Shown: one piece after another, positions 51,101 to 62,479 of the stretch | Layout: each line of letters begins with the position of its first letter | How positions within the stretch are numbered: position 1 is the first letter of the stretch | Source: Lutraria lutraria | Lineage: Eukaryota; Mollusca; Bivalvia; Venerida; Mactridae | Assembly (NCBI GenBank): GCA_964023205.1 | Contig: OZ026835.1 | Span: forward strand, 37,731,083 to 37,795,082 | Direction: 5' to 3' | Length of the DNA: 64,000 nt | The notes under the pieces: generated by a model | What the model was told of the DNA's origin: nothing | The model's database searches: none | Seen by the model: only the letters and a program-made list of their open reading frames with translations | Position numbers and translations under genes: made by a program

Positions 51101-53272
51101 GTAACAAATTAATCATACAGAGCATGGATGACAAGTAATGGTACATAAATATTATCTAAGTTTGTAGTTAACCCACCCTGTGTCTTGAGTATTCGAAGTC
51201 AGTAGAACATGACCCGTACCTCCGATATCTGCCCCACATTTACACTTAGAAACAACATATGGCCTACCACACTATTTAAAATAAAATTGGTTTATACAAT
51301 ATCTTTGTGAAACATAATGTCATAGAATGCTCAACACAAACGTGTACAACATCACTCAGACACACTGACCTTTCTAATATGAAATCATACTTCGATTGGT
51401 CTTCAGGGCAGAACTAATATTGATAATTTGGTACAAGGTCACAAATCAATACAAAATGATACTAAAATATTTAAATGGACACATTATAATACACATTGTG
51501 TTTACTGAGTGATATTGCAGCACATGTTGAGAACTCTACAATTCTCAGGTCAAATTAGCAGTAACATAAATATGGTATTTCATGCTTGCTCAAAATAACC
51601 ATCTCCTTCCAATAAATGTGAAACCCTGTATTTCAGACAATGTTTTTAAAAAAATCCACACCAGTTCATTGTATTCAGTCCAGTTTCACATTCATTGAAA
51701 TTGATATGGCATCTGAACACCCTCTATGCCACACTGACCCTTGATCCTGAATATTTCCAGGACGAAGCTGATACCCCTCACCCCCGATAAAAGCACCACA
51801 GTCTTTACAATTACCAACAGTAGCTGGACGACCACACTAATAGAAAGAAACACAATCAAAAACAGGTTTGTTCATATCTAAATAAAGGTGTTACTTCCAA
51901 ATGAGCATATTGTTAAAATATATAAAATCCGAAAAAATGACATGCATCCTACCTGACCTAAGAAAATACTGTATTCATATTTGAAGTAAAATCAGAAATT
52001 ATTTTTCCGAAAGAACATAAATGTTCCTTGTAGAATAATAGTGTGTATTCAATAGCTACAATCACTTAAATATATCATGAACATTCAGTAGTTACAAATG
52101 ATAATTCTAAAAAATCAAAACTTACATCACCAATCACATATGGATGTCCATTGGGGCACCCTGAAATATAATAAACAGGTATCTGTGCACAAAATGAACT
52201 GCACTCTTTATGAAAACGTGAGAGATTTTGAACTTTGGATTTTAAATGATCTTATTCAGGGAAGGTTTTAACTGTAGCAGTTCTTAAACAATTATAAATT
52301 ATGTGAGCTACTTCCAGTTCCAGAATATCACTCCTGAACTTTCAGGCAAATATGACACTAACTCTACTAGTAAAGTTGGAGTGAATGAGTCTTAGACAAA
52401 CAACTTCGCTTTCTACTGGTCATTCACCCTGGATATTATCATACACTAACCAAGGATATATATAAGGTCTTACTTCCAATGTACCTCACATTATTTTTGA
52501 TGTCTGAATATGTTTAGTACAACTGACTTACTAGTAACAAGAGTGCAAGGTCACAAAATACGCCCGTCAAAATTCATTTTTCCAAGCATCAAGGGCCATA
52601 ACACAGAAGAGCCTGGTTATCGAACTTGACTGAGATCTAATGGCCATAAACATTTCCAGTAAGTTTGGTGAGGATCCGAACAAAACTGTTTGAATTAGAG
52701 AGCGGACACCGTTTTGGACACCAACCGACCATGGGTGTTCCCATAATACGACCCGTTTTTCGAGTCTTAGTGATCATAAATAATCTTACGGTAGAATACT
52801 GGGTTGTGATCTGCCCCTTGTACTGTTTGCCTAGCTGCAAGTAATGCCTCTTTAACATCATCAAGATCGTCCTGTGGCATTGTGGGTAGGAAGAACTGCT
52901 GAAATATGAATGTCAACATGCAGAAAATATTTCTTAAGGGACTTCCAAGGTGTATTTGTTTATGAAATGACCTATACTTATGCTAAGACTGAAAATGTAT
53001 GGCTTCCAACAAAAAACATGCAAATGCATTTCTTATTTTCTTGAGAGAGGAAGTTTTTCTAAGTACACTTAAAGAGTTACTTACTACACAAGCTTGTGGA
53101 GCGTTAAATAAGTTAAACAAAGGTTCAAGTAAAGTTGAATTTCCTTTCAAATGTGACATCACAGGTAATGTACAATAAGACATTGAATTCCTTGACAACG
53201 CAAATCTTGACCTGGTGCTGAGATCAGATGTCTTGGTATAAGTTGATTCTGTACATAGCTTTGCATTAGCTC
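39178..53272 (-). CDS. RNF213: RNF213-like E3 ubiquitin ligase, C-terminal ~829 residues
   Basis: 18 exons join without a break: 53272-53085, 52898-52790, 52160-52126, one of 51836-51739 or 51271-51177, 49079-48926, 47941-47767, 47573-47473, 46809-46752, 46398-46193, 45614-45485, 45222-45136, 45014-44825, 44510-44282, 43957-43883, 43257-43063, 42742-42644, 40080-39881 and 39340-39178. The product begins at the RZ zinc finger (YRCPNGHPYVIGD, then CGRP) and runs through the RNF213 C-terminal part, with typical LPLVLANCQYSFEMGKGT, MLLPTIKEAGLC and ISFLKSTGGDED. The length matches the end of the ~5200-residue human protein. In vertebrates the RZ finger is used to ubiquitylate bacterial LPS. The RING and AAA+ exons would lie upstream, but beyond 53272 only the opposite arm is seen. 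The gene may be truncated, or may have a very long intron. Confidence 0.88.
39438..39571 (-). repeat. SINE 3' half in the last RNF213 intron
   Basis: The minus strand reads CTTTATGTGAGAAAGTAGAC, GGTTCTTCCCAGGAACGATG, and the family tail AAACCCGATATAAAC. The mirrored copy is at 54175-54308. It lacks the tRNA-like head. Confidence 0.65.
40236..41999 (+). mobile_element. complete hairpin-ended repeat with ~162-bp tandem core
   Basis: The left end is AACAAGAGGGCCATGATGGC (hairpin). The right end (41965-41999) is a nested hairpin, AGCTCACC...GGTGAGCT outside and GAGCAC-ATTC-GTGCTC inside. The core has eight units of 159-164 bp (from 40498) sharing GGGGCCAATTTTGACC, GGTAGAGGTCCACTAGACAA and CTCTAGGCCTTG. 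Units come in two spacer types, A (AAATAGAATAAACCCC) and B (TATAAATCAAGTGACC), in the order A B A B B A B B. It lies in intron 16 of the RNF213-like gene. There is no coding frame. Confidence 0.75.
42000..42643. other. intron sequence between hairpin repeat and RNF213 exon
   Basis: AT-rich intronic sequence with short 'ACCAATACTGTAATGTCAA'-like repeats at 42005-42170. No exon is supported on either strand. Confidence 0.5.
43690..43850. repeat. GGACATTTGCCCCC short repeats
   Basis: The motif GGACATT(T/G)(G/A)CCCCC occurs four times at irregular spacing with TGCTTATTTCT between copies, in the intron between the exons ending 43883 and starting 43257. Confidence 0.65.
45655..45975. mobile_element. 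short repeat with TGTGTCC-ATAGGACACA hairpin end
   Basis: It starts ACTAGAAATGTGTCCATAGG with a TGTCC/GGACA hairpin and ends near GGACAGACGGACAACGG. This looks like another member of the hairpin-ended bivalve repeat group, here within an RNF213 intron. Confidence 0.4.
48540..48790. mobile_element. short repeat with GCTTTCGGAACGAAAC hairpin
   Basis: It starts AACTAGATGTTTGCTTTCGG and runs through a TTTCG/CGAAA hairpin to CATATGTCTCCCCTAC. It resembles the neighbouring element in design and lies in the intron between exons 48926 and 47941. Confidence 0.4.
49255..49914 (+). mobile_element. degenerate hairpin-ended repeat, truncated
   Basis: About three units resemble the 162-bp core at 40.5 kb (GGGCAAACTTTGACC, CCATGCCAAATATCTA), followed by the GGTGAGCT end. 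The left hairpin is missing. It lies in the large RNF213 intron. Confidence 0.6.
50041..50926 (+). mobile_element. hairpin-ended repeat with ~175-bp core
   Basis: Units contain GTGTGACCTTGACCTTTGAG, TGCGCACTGCACACCGTCT and AAGGGAGATACAGCCCGGAC, repeating about every 175 bp. The right end is a GTCGAG...CTCGAC hairpin (GTCGAGCTCACCGCAGGCGG). It also has four CACT repeats near 50838. A reverse-strand relative enters the window end at 63378. Confidence 0.65.
51177..51271 (-). CDS. RNF213: alternative RZ-finger exon, version 2
   Basis: The exon is 95 nt, begins in phase 0 after AAATAG and ends in phase 2 at GG|GTGGGT. It codes CGRPYVVSKCKCGADIGG and then TGHVLLTSNTQDT. It is about half identical to version 1 and one codon shorter, so the second Cys pair is CxC where version 1 has CxxC. 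It keeps the His after IGG that version 1 lacks. No stop or frameshift. Splicing 52126 to 51271 and 51177 to 49079 keeps the frame. Confidence 0.75.
51739..51836 (-). CDS. RNF213: alternative RZ-finger exon, version 1
   Basis: The exon is 98 nt, begins in phase 0 after CTATTAG and ends in phase 2 at GG|GTCAGT. It codes CGRPATVGNCKDCGAFIGG and then EGYQLRPGNIQDQ, completing the RZ finger begun in the exon 52160-52126. It has the canonical CxxC pair but Tyr where version 2 has His. Including both versions would shift the frame, so they can only be alternatives. Confidence 0.78.
52533..52735. mobile_element. short AACAAGAGTGC-type repeat
   Basis: It starts AACAAGAGTGCAAGGTCACA, contains AAGGGCCATAACACAGAAG and ends near CAACCGACCATGGG. 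It belongs to the same bivalve repeat style and lies in the intron between exons 52790 and 52160. Confidence 0.45.
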
Positions 53273-53584
53273 CTAAAAGAATAAAATAGAAATAAAACTG
53301 GTCAAAATAAATATATATAGAACTACATGTGAATCACAAATGTTCAAAAACTTTTGCATCTTTCATTTCTTAAAAAGGTTAAGAAAGTAAGACTGCACCC
53401 AGTTTAGCGTGATTTCTACATGTTTGTAATGCTTATGAAATGTCTTGTCAAAGATTTTGGTTATACACATTTACTGAAAATATGATCAGTATTGGTAAAT
53501 AAATGAAGGCGCTAGAGTGTAAACAAGCTAAATATAGCAAATTTTGTAATTCAAGGGCCCATAACTCTAGAAGTTATTATCGGA
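53273..53584. other. spacer between RNF213 exon and IR2 right arm
   Basis: On the minus strand this is upstream of the first RNF213 exon seen. No further upstream exon or promoter motif is recognisable before the inverted arm starts at 53585. Confidence 0.5.
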
Positions 53585-53652
53585 TTTCAGTGTTGTTGAT
53601 GTTCAGTTTGAATGTGTCTAAAACATTTCTTCTCATATACTTTCTGCTTCAG

Positions 53653-54571
53653 ACAATATTTGAGAGTATTACCAAAGAATTTCATGAGGAATTACCAGTC
53701 GAAGAGAAAGGCAAATTGAAGGACTTCATGAAGACTTTATCAGTGGAGAAGTTGTCGCAATTTGTGGAAGTTTTACATGAGTTCATTCTACTAAAGGTTG
53801 CAGTAAGAGAAAATCGTGACGATGAAGATTACACAGACTCAACTAACTACAAGTGAGTCATGTATTTTAGTAAATTCACGGTGAGGTTAAGTTTTAACTG
53901 ATAGTTAGAAGATAAGACGAATGTATATAAAAAATATCAGTGTTTGTAGTAAAGAAATTGTTGTTGCTTTGTATTGACATGCTTGTATTTCCTGATCAGA
54001 GGTTAATGGTGTTATGTAGTAACAAGTTTTAATATAAATGAAGATGAAGCTATAGTTGGATATAGTTACATTGAATAAAATACCAGTTGTTTTGTTCTGT
54101 ATTCAACTATATACTCCTCTTTTATTGTAAAAAGTTTAAGTACAGATTGACTTCTGTCATTCATCTTACAATACTTTATGTGAGAAAGTAGTCAGTTACT
54201 TACGGAGGATGGGAGTCTAGTACTGGTTCTTCCCAGGAACGGTGGTGAGGTGAACTGTCCGCCACATATGACTCTGACTGTTTAAAAGTGGCGTACAACC
54301 CGATATAAACAAACAAAAAATCACCTTACAATCAGTATACTAAAATCCATTATCATTATGATTACATTGTATAATTATACATTCAAAGTGCAATTTCATA
54401 TTTTACAGACTAAAAGATTACCTGATTGCTTATGTTGAGGAAATGGAGACACTAGATTTAAATATCTTCAATGAGTTTCCTGCTGACATATTATACAAGC
54501 ATAGTGTGAACACTTGGATAACAGTCTATCATACATTACGTATGAAACAAACAGGAAACCGCAGATACTAA
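53653..54571 (+). CDS. second copy of the last two RNF213-like exons
   Basis: Exon 53653-53852 (acceptor TTCAG, donor AA|GTGAGT) and exon 54409-54571 (acceptor TTACAG, stop TAA) repeat exons 40080-39881 and 39340-39178. Both are intact, with only a few base changes: Asp to Gly in EEKDKLK, Leu to Ser in EKLLQF, Phe to Ile in YLFAY, and Gln to His in VYQTL. No upstream exons precede them on this strand, because the sequence before 53585 is the other copy's minus-strand gene. They are therefore orphan exons unless transcribed from a cryptic promoter. Confidence 0.8.
54175..54308 (+). repeat. SINE 3' half, right-arm copy
   Basis: It has CTTTATGTGAGAAAGTAGTC, GGTTCTTCCCAGGAACGGTG and the tail AACCCGATATAAAC. 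It is the mirror of 39438-39571, so it predates the inverted duplication. Confidence 0.65.
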
Positions 54572-56654
54572 AACTGCTTGTTATGGAAATATTTCAGACA
54601 TACGATATACATTTGTATATTCAATTAAATGAAGACTTGTTCTTTTAATGAAGTAATCGTATGTTTATGGTAACTGAGTGTTATATTGATAGAGTTATTA
54701 CTTTATTCATATTTATGTTATTGTAAGTGAATATGCCTATTATTATAGACTTGAATGAGTCATGTTTTATCATTCCTTGTTTAATTCTATTGATACTGTG
54801 TTGCGATGTTATCAGTATTATATAACTTGTCATTTAAGATTGCGTTTTTTTAGACTCTTTTATTCATTTTCATATTGTATGGCCTGTTGTTGTGATTTAA
54901 CATTTCTTTAATGAAATTTATCGTTGTACCAATGTTGCGATATTTCTGAATCAATAAAACTTTTACTCTTCATCAAAGTTCAAATGATGAACATCAATAA
55001 AGAAGTTAAGTTTCATAATTTCCTGTTAGTGTGAATATTCACTTGTATGTTACTTAGTTTTAGCATGTGCTTAATTTCCTAAACATGCTGGTAATTTATG
55101 TTACTGATGTTTTGCATGTTTCATGTCTATGAACCAATTAATGACTATCATTTTTTACTTTTGGAATTAACCAACATTTGGTATATATATCCTTTTGATT
55201 GTTTCTATTCTGCATGTGCTTCTATGTTCATGATTAATTGTTCATTTGCTGTCTATGGGGTATTTCAAATATTCAATTAATCCCAATCACTGAATTAAAA
55301 TATTTCGACAAAATTAGTAATTAATTGATACATCAAAAAAGTAAATCCAATCTGTGTATTAGACCCATATTCGTTTAAATGCATACAACACATGTTTGTG
55401 ATATAGTTGGACAAACACCTGTGGATACCTAACACGGTATATGGAAGTATGTGGTTAGCTTAATATGCGTTAAACATACCAATATACGATTGATTAACAA
55501 TCCCTTTGAAAATTTTGTATGACTTGAACAGGTTTTTGTTGTTCGGTACGAACAATAAAATTATTACCGTATTTCAAAAATTGCTCAATTTTCATATTTC
55601 CTGCATACCGAACAGCTTCCATTAACCTAGCTTCCGCCTAAGAATATAGTTCTGATAATTCAATTCAATGGCTAAATACAAATTCAAATATTACGTGCAT
55701 TTAAGTCAAAATTATATCGTAAACGAGCAATACAAACAATCTAAACAATCCTCTCCCTCGGGTTACTACAATAATTACTATCAGTACACACATTTCAAGG
55801 AAGGATGACGTCATAATTCTCGTGTTGTATATGCTAATTTAGTCTGGTTCCTAGCTTCTATTGTAAACGTATAGAAGTCATCATAGAATTCATGGACGAT
55901 GCGATGATAACTGTGAGTCAGCCAGATATTTAAAAAAGTGATTCATCAGGAAGTTTCAATCGATTATAATTTAATGCTTATAACGTTTAAGCTTTTTCTT
56001 CCAGCATGTCTTCATGTATGATATATTACATTCTGCATAAGTTGAGAATTCAAAGTTCGTAGTACTTATATCTGCATTAAATTCATGCGCGAACTATCGT
56101 TCGTTTTCCAAGACTCATCGTACATAGAAATTCCCTTATGACTGATTTGTAGTTCCGAACAACATCAGAACCTTTAGAGCTTTGATTCATTTAAGTTATC
56201 AAAAATGTTTTTGGTACCGTTATTGAGCCTACTGCTTGTATGAAGAAAAAATGCGCCTAAATATTGCTGTATACATGTATTTGTTTTTGATACAAGAACC
56301 AAGATGCATCATTAATAAAATAGTTGAACCTATTAAGCGATTGACTGAAAGATAATACAGCATGAAAGATAAAAATATATGTAACTTCATAGATTAAGCA
56401 TTACAAAAAATATTTGATCAAATGATTCAAGAAGATTATATTATTATATATGTTATGTATTGGAAACATCAAGTGTGATCAACGAAGAAAGTTATATTTC
56501 CTTTTAAAAATAAAAGAATTGTGTTTCATCATCATTTAGAAATGTTTATCTGAATAATGTGATTATACTTGCAATTAAATATATTTTGGTTCTGTGAAAT
56601 TTGTGATTTGTTTGTAACAAAGTAAATGATGATTGTATCCAGTATGGTTGTTAT
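54572..56654. other. 3' UTR and noncoding arm sequence
   Basis: A conserved AATAAA at 54953-54958 ends the duplicated 3' UTR. The rest is AT-rich sequence matching 37656-38800 in reverse, with an extra stretch near 55570-56200 not seen in the other arm. No exon is supported. Confidence 0.55.
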
Positions 56655-58560
56655 TCTATATATGTTGGTCAGATGGTCTTTTCATTTAATAACTGCATTA
56701 TAATAGATTTAGTCACATACTTATATAATTTACGAGTTTGAACAATTTAGAAATCTGCTGTTATCTAAAACGTTTGATTGCATTTCTTCGATTCGTTAAC
56801 ACCATTGCCCCATTCATTTGTATCTATAGCAATGTTGCTCGTCAATCCAAGCGTGATTTGCACCGAATTCGCCAATATCCACCATTTGAAAAAAGGTGAC
56901 CCAGTCTTGAAGACGTCTACGGTCAGTTATAATGCCCCAATCACACCAGAGCACGTCCGCACCACGCTCGCAAAGTTCCTATCACGTCCTGAAAAATTTT
57001 GATGGCCGTGGCAGAGAAGGGGTCAAACTCGAAAAGAAATGATGCACTTAGGCTCGCACTATGTCCTTACAACGTCTTTGCCAGGTTATCACTGCGTCTA
57101 TCACGTTGCAAGTAAGTTCATTACACGTGCAGCTTCCCGTTGTCACCAGGTCTATTGCGTTGATACTACGCCCAAATTATGTGCTCACTACGTCCATGCA
57201 GACTGAACTCGCTCTCCCTAGGTCCCAATGACGTCCTCATTGCATTCACTAGCTCCGTATGTATACTGCACCATATGTGTCCATTTATATTAACTGGTCA
57301 TGATGGCCAAACAGAAGTCTTCTTTCCGCTTTGCACTAACGCAACATAATCTAAGTTGCTTCATGTTTCTTTTTCTTCTATTTCTTATTTAGAAAACGGC
57401 AATTTCAGCATCCAAATGGCTTGTCAGGTGGTACAATAACAAAATGCATTCATTTGCTAACGTCCTGTCAGGACGCGGTGGGTGTAGTGCAATCGTTGCC
57501 CTGGTGTGATTGGGGTATAATTAGAGTAGATGTGATGGATTGAAGAAGCTTTTGTAATTGTATTACGGTCTCTTTTATTGTTTTATCGGTAACATTAGAT
57601 CTACTTTTTCAAAGTCCTCTGCGTCTGAGCATATTATAGATGTGTCCAATTGTTCCGTCAGTTCAGCACCATCTGGTTGAGAAACTTCTGTACATCCCGG
57701 ATTCCGCTTGTTTCAGGAACAATTGGCAATGGACAGACTTAGTCGGTGTGTTCACTTTAAGAAATGTCCATATTGGTCTGTCACTTGTTACATTATTTGT
57801 AGGTATTACTTTTTCCAGTTTTCGTGATCGTTGTCATGTCGTCGATGTTGTAGATAACGTAATGGTCCTTCATTTTAAGTTGCATTGTGATATTTAGTTG
57901 TACCTCTATCATCTGCTTCCCTCATGAACGTAACGCTCTATATGCTGGAGTTTGCACAGTGTCATTGCGCTTCTAAAATGCTGGAAAATGGTGACTGGCA
58001 GTACATACACACCGCGTGGTCTGTATCCTGAAATTGATTTTGACTTCAGTGAGCAACGTACACATGAAGAGTGACCTTCGTTTAGCACCATACACACACT
58101 CTGTGAGAAACAAACACAGTCGTAGTATGCAAAAAAACCGTTCATATGTGCTTATTACACCTACAGAACATTTCTAATGAAGACAAAAATATTGAATAAG
58201 TAAACCTTGCCCAGTAAGTATAAGAAATGATACTCACGAAAAATATTTTAATGAAAAATCTACCAAAACAAGACGAACATCTACGAACATCCCTAACTTT
58301 TGAGCTTAATTCATACGTAATTGATACTCAATTAACTGCATACAACTGTTTCATAGTATTAAACATTTCTACTCACCATGTTTCGTGCTTGGAATATGAT
58401 ATTCCAGCAAAATACAATGTCACTAACTACGAGAAATGTCGTCCTTAGCTTTTCAACCACGTTATGTGTACATAACATGTGTCGTTTGTCGTTGCATAAC
58501 ATACACATGTTTTCGATGCGAACCGCCTCTCGTGATACGTAGTTGGCCCCTAGTGGTAAC
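56655..58560. repeat. right-arm-specific block with ACGTC-rich degenerate repeats
   Basis: The left arm has only about 370 unrelated bases here. From 56870 to 57260 the reverse strand is a degenerate series of GGACGTNGTGNG-like words. CCCCAATCACACCAG at 56937 is answered by an inverted CTGGTGTGATTGGGG at 57500, so the block has internal inverted repeats like a transposon. No coding frame is convincing. Confidence 0.5.
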
Positions 58561-58619
58561 CTTAGTCCAACTATCTGATCATCATGCCGAATGTTAGTTG
58601 TCCGGTCACAAGACTCTTA

Positions 58620-59095
58620 ATTTATACCGACCTTTTTTAACCGTATAATCCATCATTTATACAGTCCTTAGTCCAGTCACATTATCCATAGTTTTTTATG
58701 ATTTATGTACAGCTACGTGATCCATTATTTATATTAACCTTTTTACAGCCATGTGATTCATTATTAATGCTGACTTTTGTTGTGCAATCATATAAATCAT
58801 CATTTATACTGATGTTTGTACAGCCACATGATTCATCATTTACAATTGACAGTTGTACAATCACATAAGTCATCATTTATACTTTGTACAGAGCAGTACA
58901 AACGGTTGCACTTATCTTGTCTAGTAATACAAACAAGTATTTACACTAACTTTGTGTTTACCCACATCATCATTCCTTTGTTCAGCTTTATGATTAAAAC
59001 TTAAACTTCCTTTGTTCAGCTATATGATTATCACTTAAACCATCCTTTGTTTAGCTAAATGATTATCACTTAAACTGTCCTTTGTTTGGCCAAAT
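58620..59095. repeat. 35-bp minisatellite, right-arm version
   Basis: Decayed ATGATTCATCATTTATAC-type units lead into a few clean GATTATCACTTAAACTGTCC units. The array is split by the transposon at 59096-62479. Confidence 0.8.
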
Positions 59096-62000
59096 CCCAG
59101 CCAACATCACTACGTCGGCCCGACATCAAGCCGATATTGTCATCAATGTTGGCCCTACATCGGCATCTTGATCGTTTCGACATCGGCCCGCCTCGAATTT
59201 GCAACGCGGCTCGATGTCGGCCCGACAGGATTTCCCCGACATTTATCCGATGTTCTGCCGATATTCCAGGAATCGCTTTAATGACCCCTAAAATACTGGT
59301 ATAGACCTACTGCGAACAAAAGCTAGTAAGATAAATATTGTATAAACTCATACTTGTTCATACATGGATTAATTATAGTCTGTTGTCATGTGAGGAAACA
59401 ATCAAACTAGCCCAAGTAGTTCTCAACAGTGAGAGTTTGGTTTCAAAGCTACTACAAGTTATTTAATATATTTGTTAATTTCTAACAGGTCATCTTTCAT
59501 TAAGATAACAAAATAAATAGAGTATTTTCTATATTTATTTAATCAACATCATGGTGACCATGTACATCTTATAATCTTAATTACTAAATCCAGACACTCC
59601 TTCCATGTAATAGAAAAAAAATTGAAATAAAATTTAAGGTTTACCGGTAATACTAAGGATAGATTAATATTGCTCTCTTTCTTTAAAAAAAAATGCTTAA
59701 TTGTTTAATTATGGGGCAAAATATAACAGTAGTAAAATGATATACATGAGTCTTAATGTAGCTCTTGAAAGTTCATAGGGTATGAACTGGAATAGAGTCC
59801 CAGACCCTTTATGATAAAAACTATATTCAAATTTCCACTATCTAATGTAGTTCATGTTATGACAATTAAGCTAAAATGAAACCCAAATACATGAAGAATG
59901 AAAAATACAATAAGAAATCAATATATAACTTAGATTTTCATTACTCTGCAAATCTTATGTTTAAAATATGAATGTAATCAGTGATATTGGCACTTCTAAA
60001 TTTAATTATTCACACAATTAATCATACTCATACATAAACAAATACAAAATTACTAATGCTAACAAATTAAAAATACACTGTATATATCTTCCAAAAGTCT
60101 TAACCAAAAACTTAAAATACTATGAAAGTTCATTTTGGTCATTCATGTAATTGTTTATAGTAGATTAATATTATTTTTCACTTCTTTTTCCACTATCCCT
60201 TGTCATTGTTGATACATACTACATAGGCACTGTCTCAACACCATCTTAACATCAGCTTCCTGAACACTTTGAATTGTCCTTTGTACAGCTTCAACTACAA
60301 TATAATTAATCAATAAATTGATAACACAGTATTTAAAAACATACAATAAGCACAATTCATTTCCTTTAACTAATGCAATTAGCCAAACAGTTTCCTTTTT
60401 CATGTACATAATTAGGTTCAAATTGAATCATACTGCTGTAATAGGAGGAAAACAATGCACCCAATGCGAGGACTCAAACCCGTCACCTTCTGCTAGCAAG
60501 CCAGTTGCTCTACCGACTGAGCTAATCGGGCTGGTGAATATCCCATTCAATTCATAAATACAATGTATCACACCGCCACATTCCTCCTTCCTTTTTATTC
60601 AAAATTATTAATATAAATTAATTGAGACAAACACAGGTTCTTTTGACTAAACAAGCCTTTGCTTCACCCTAGCTCAAGGATTTCGAGGCTAGTCTCATAC
60701 TAACGGCATCAAATGTAATAGGATTAGAAAGAGGAAAATAATTAATGTACCCGATGCATGGCTCGAACCCGCAAACTCATGCTTGCAAGTCAGATGCTAT
60801 ACCAACTAAACTGATCAGGCTGGTGAATATCTCAGCCAATTTACAAATTACAATATATCACACCGCAACTTAGAGTAAACAAGCTTAAAATCTTGAATAT
60901 CTAATTGTTGTATCCAAGATATATTTATATATATAATAATTTGTAACTTACAATGAATGTTACTAGTATATTGCCAACTTGCTACATAACCATTGTATAT
61001 TCCGACACACTCTCTGGGGACTAACTACTAAATACATGTGATACCATGCTGTGTCTTTGCTATCCTTCCCTGATAGTTGACCTGTAAAATATAAAATCAA
61101 ATTAAAAAACAACATATTCATTGTATTTCAAACATGTACCTTATAACAATCTATGGTATCTAGTCATACTAAAACATTTACAACATTAACAGAACAATGA
61201 CATGATTTATACTTGTATACTCCTATCAGGGTCTATCTATAGGTAGATCTTATTTCCATCAATATATTTCAAAATATCATTTATAATTAGAACTTTTCAT
61301 AATAATTATTTATTATTTATACAGAATATATTAATATGAGCAGTTGCTAATTGATATAAATTTACCATATAAGCCCCACATACCTGTCACTTTATAAAAG
61401 TTGTAATTCCTTGAATCCTCTAATTGCTTAATTAATTTCTCCAATCAATCATGTTTGATATATTATTTAGCAACTTAGTGCACTTTCTGTACTTCAAAAA
61501 CCAGTTCTGCTTCATCTTTTTTTATACTGTAGTTGTGAAAATCTGCTGGTCTGGAACTAAAACAGGAGACAAATGGAAATAAGAGTTATTTTAAACAAAG
61601 ATTTACAAATAATTTTAAATTTAATTATTAGACTTCATGCTTACATACTGGTCATTGGTCTCTGATGTAAATAAACCATTAATATTATGGTAAAACAATG
61701 AAATCAAAAGAATAACATAAAATTCCTTGAATGTAGATATTCTACATAAACATAAAATTAGAAGCATGAGCAATTTTCTTTTGTTATAGACAGTCGCGAA
61801 AACATATGACAATAAAGCAACAAGCTAAAATAAGTTCCCAAGATAATTACTTTACTGTCAACATCCACCCGATGTTGTTGATGTATGCCTTCTAAAGTAA
61901 TTTTCCAAACTCACTGACATGTTTCTTGCAACTAAAACTTGTTATTTTCATGAAATCTATCCGACCTGCTGCTGACATTAGTTCAAGAAATTCAAATATG

Positions 62001-62479
62001 GCTGTCAGCACTATGACTAATGCAGGCGGTTGACCTAGATACTTAAATCTTGTTACAAGTTATCTAAGATAAGCGAAGATAATAATTATATTTCAAAATA
62101 AACGAATACTTACATTATAATGCAAAATTAATGTTTTGCTTCTTCTCTTCTTTCATTTGCCTCATTGATTATGTAAAAACAGTTAATAACTCATTGATGA
62201 CAAATACATTCGTCTACATCGGCCCTACATCAATCCGACATCTACTTGATATTGAGATTTGAACGAATGTAAAGAGTCAGATTCATCGTGTTTTTCATTT
62301 ATCTTTTACATATTCATGTCTACAGAATAGGTTCGAACTTGAATAAGTTAACCCCAAGTGTAATACACACTTTTTAAAAAATCCACCTACGTCGGCCCAA
62401 TGTTTGATTGACGATGGCAAATGTAGCCGATATTCCGCTCTTTAGCCAACGTCGGGCCAACATAGTGATGCTGGCTGGG
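59096..62479 (-). mobile_element. full-length CCCAGCC-TIR transposon, 3.38 kb, with AT duplication
   Basis: It begins CCCAGCCAACATCACTACGT and ends with the inverted repeat ATAGTGATGCTGGCTGGG. It is inserted in a unit of the 35-bp array with AT on both sides (59094-59095, 62480-62481). The interrupted unit reads CCAAAT|GATTATC in neighbours. The subterminal 200 bp are rich in CGGCCCGACATCGG words. It contains the two tRNA-like segments (minus strand, near 60462-60535 and 60750-60822) but no transposase frame, so it must be mobilised in trans. Its site at 61848-61849 is the unoccupied version of the nested insertion at 10691. Confidence 0.88.
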
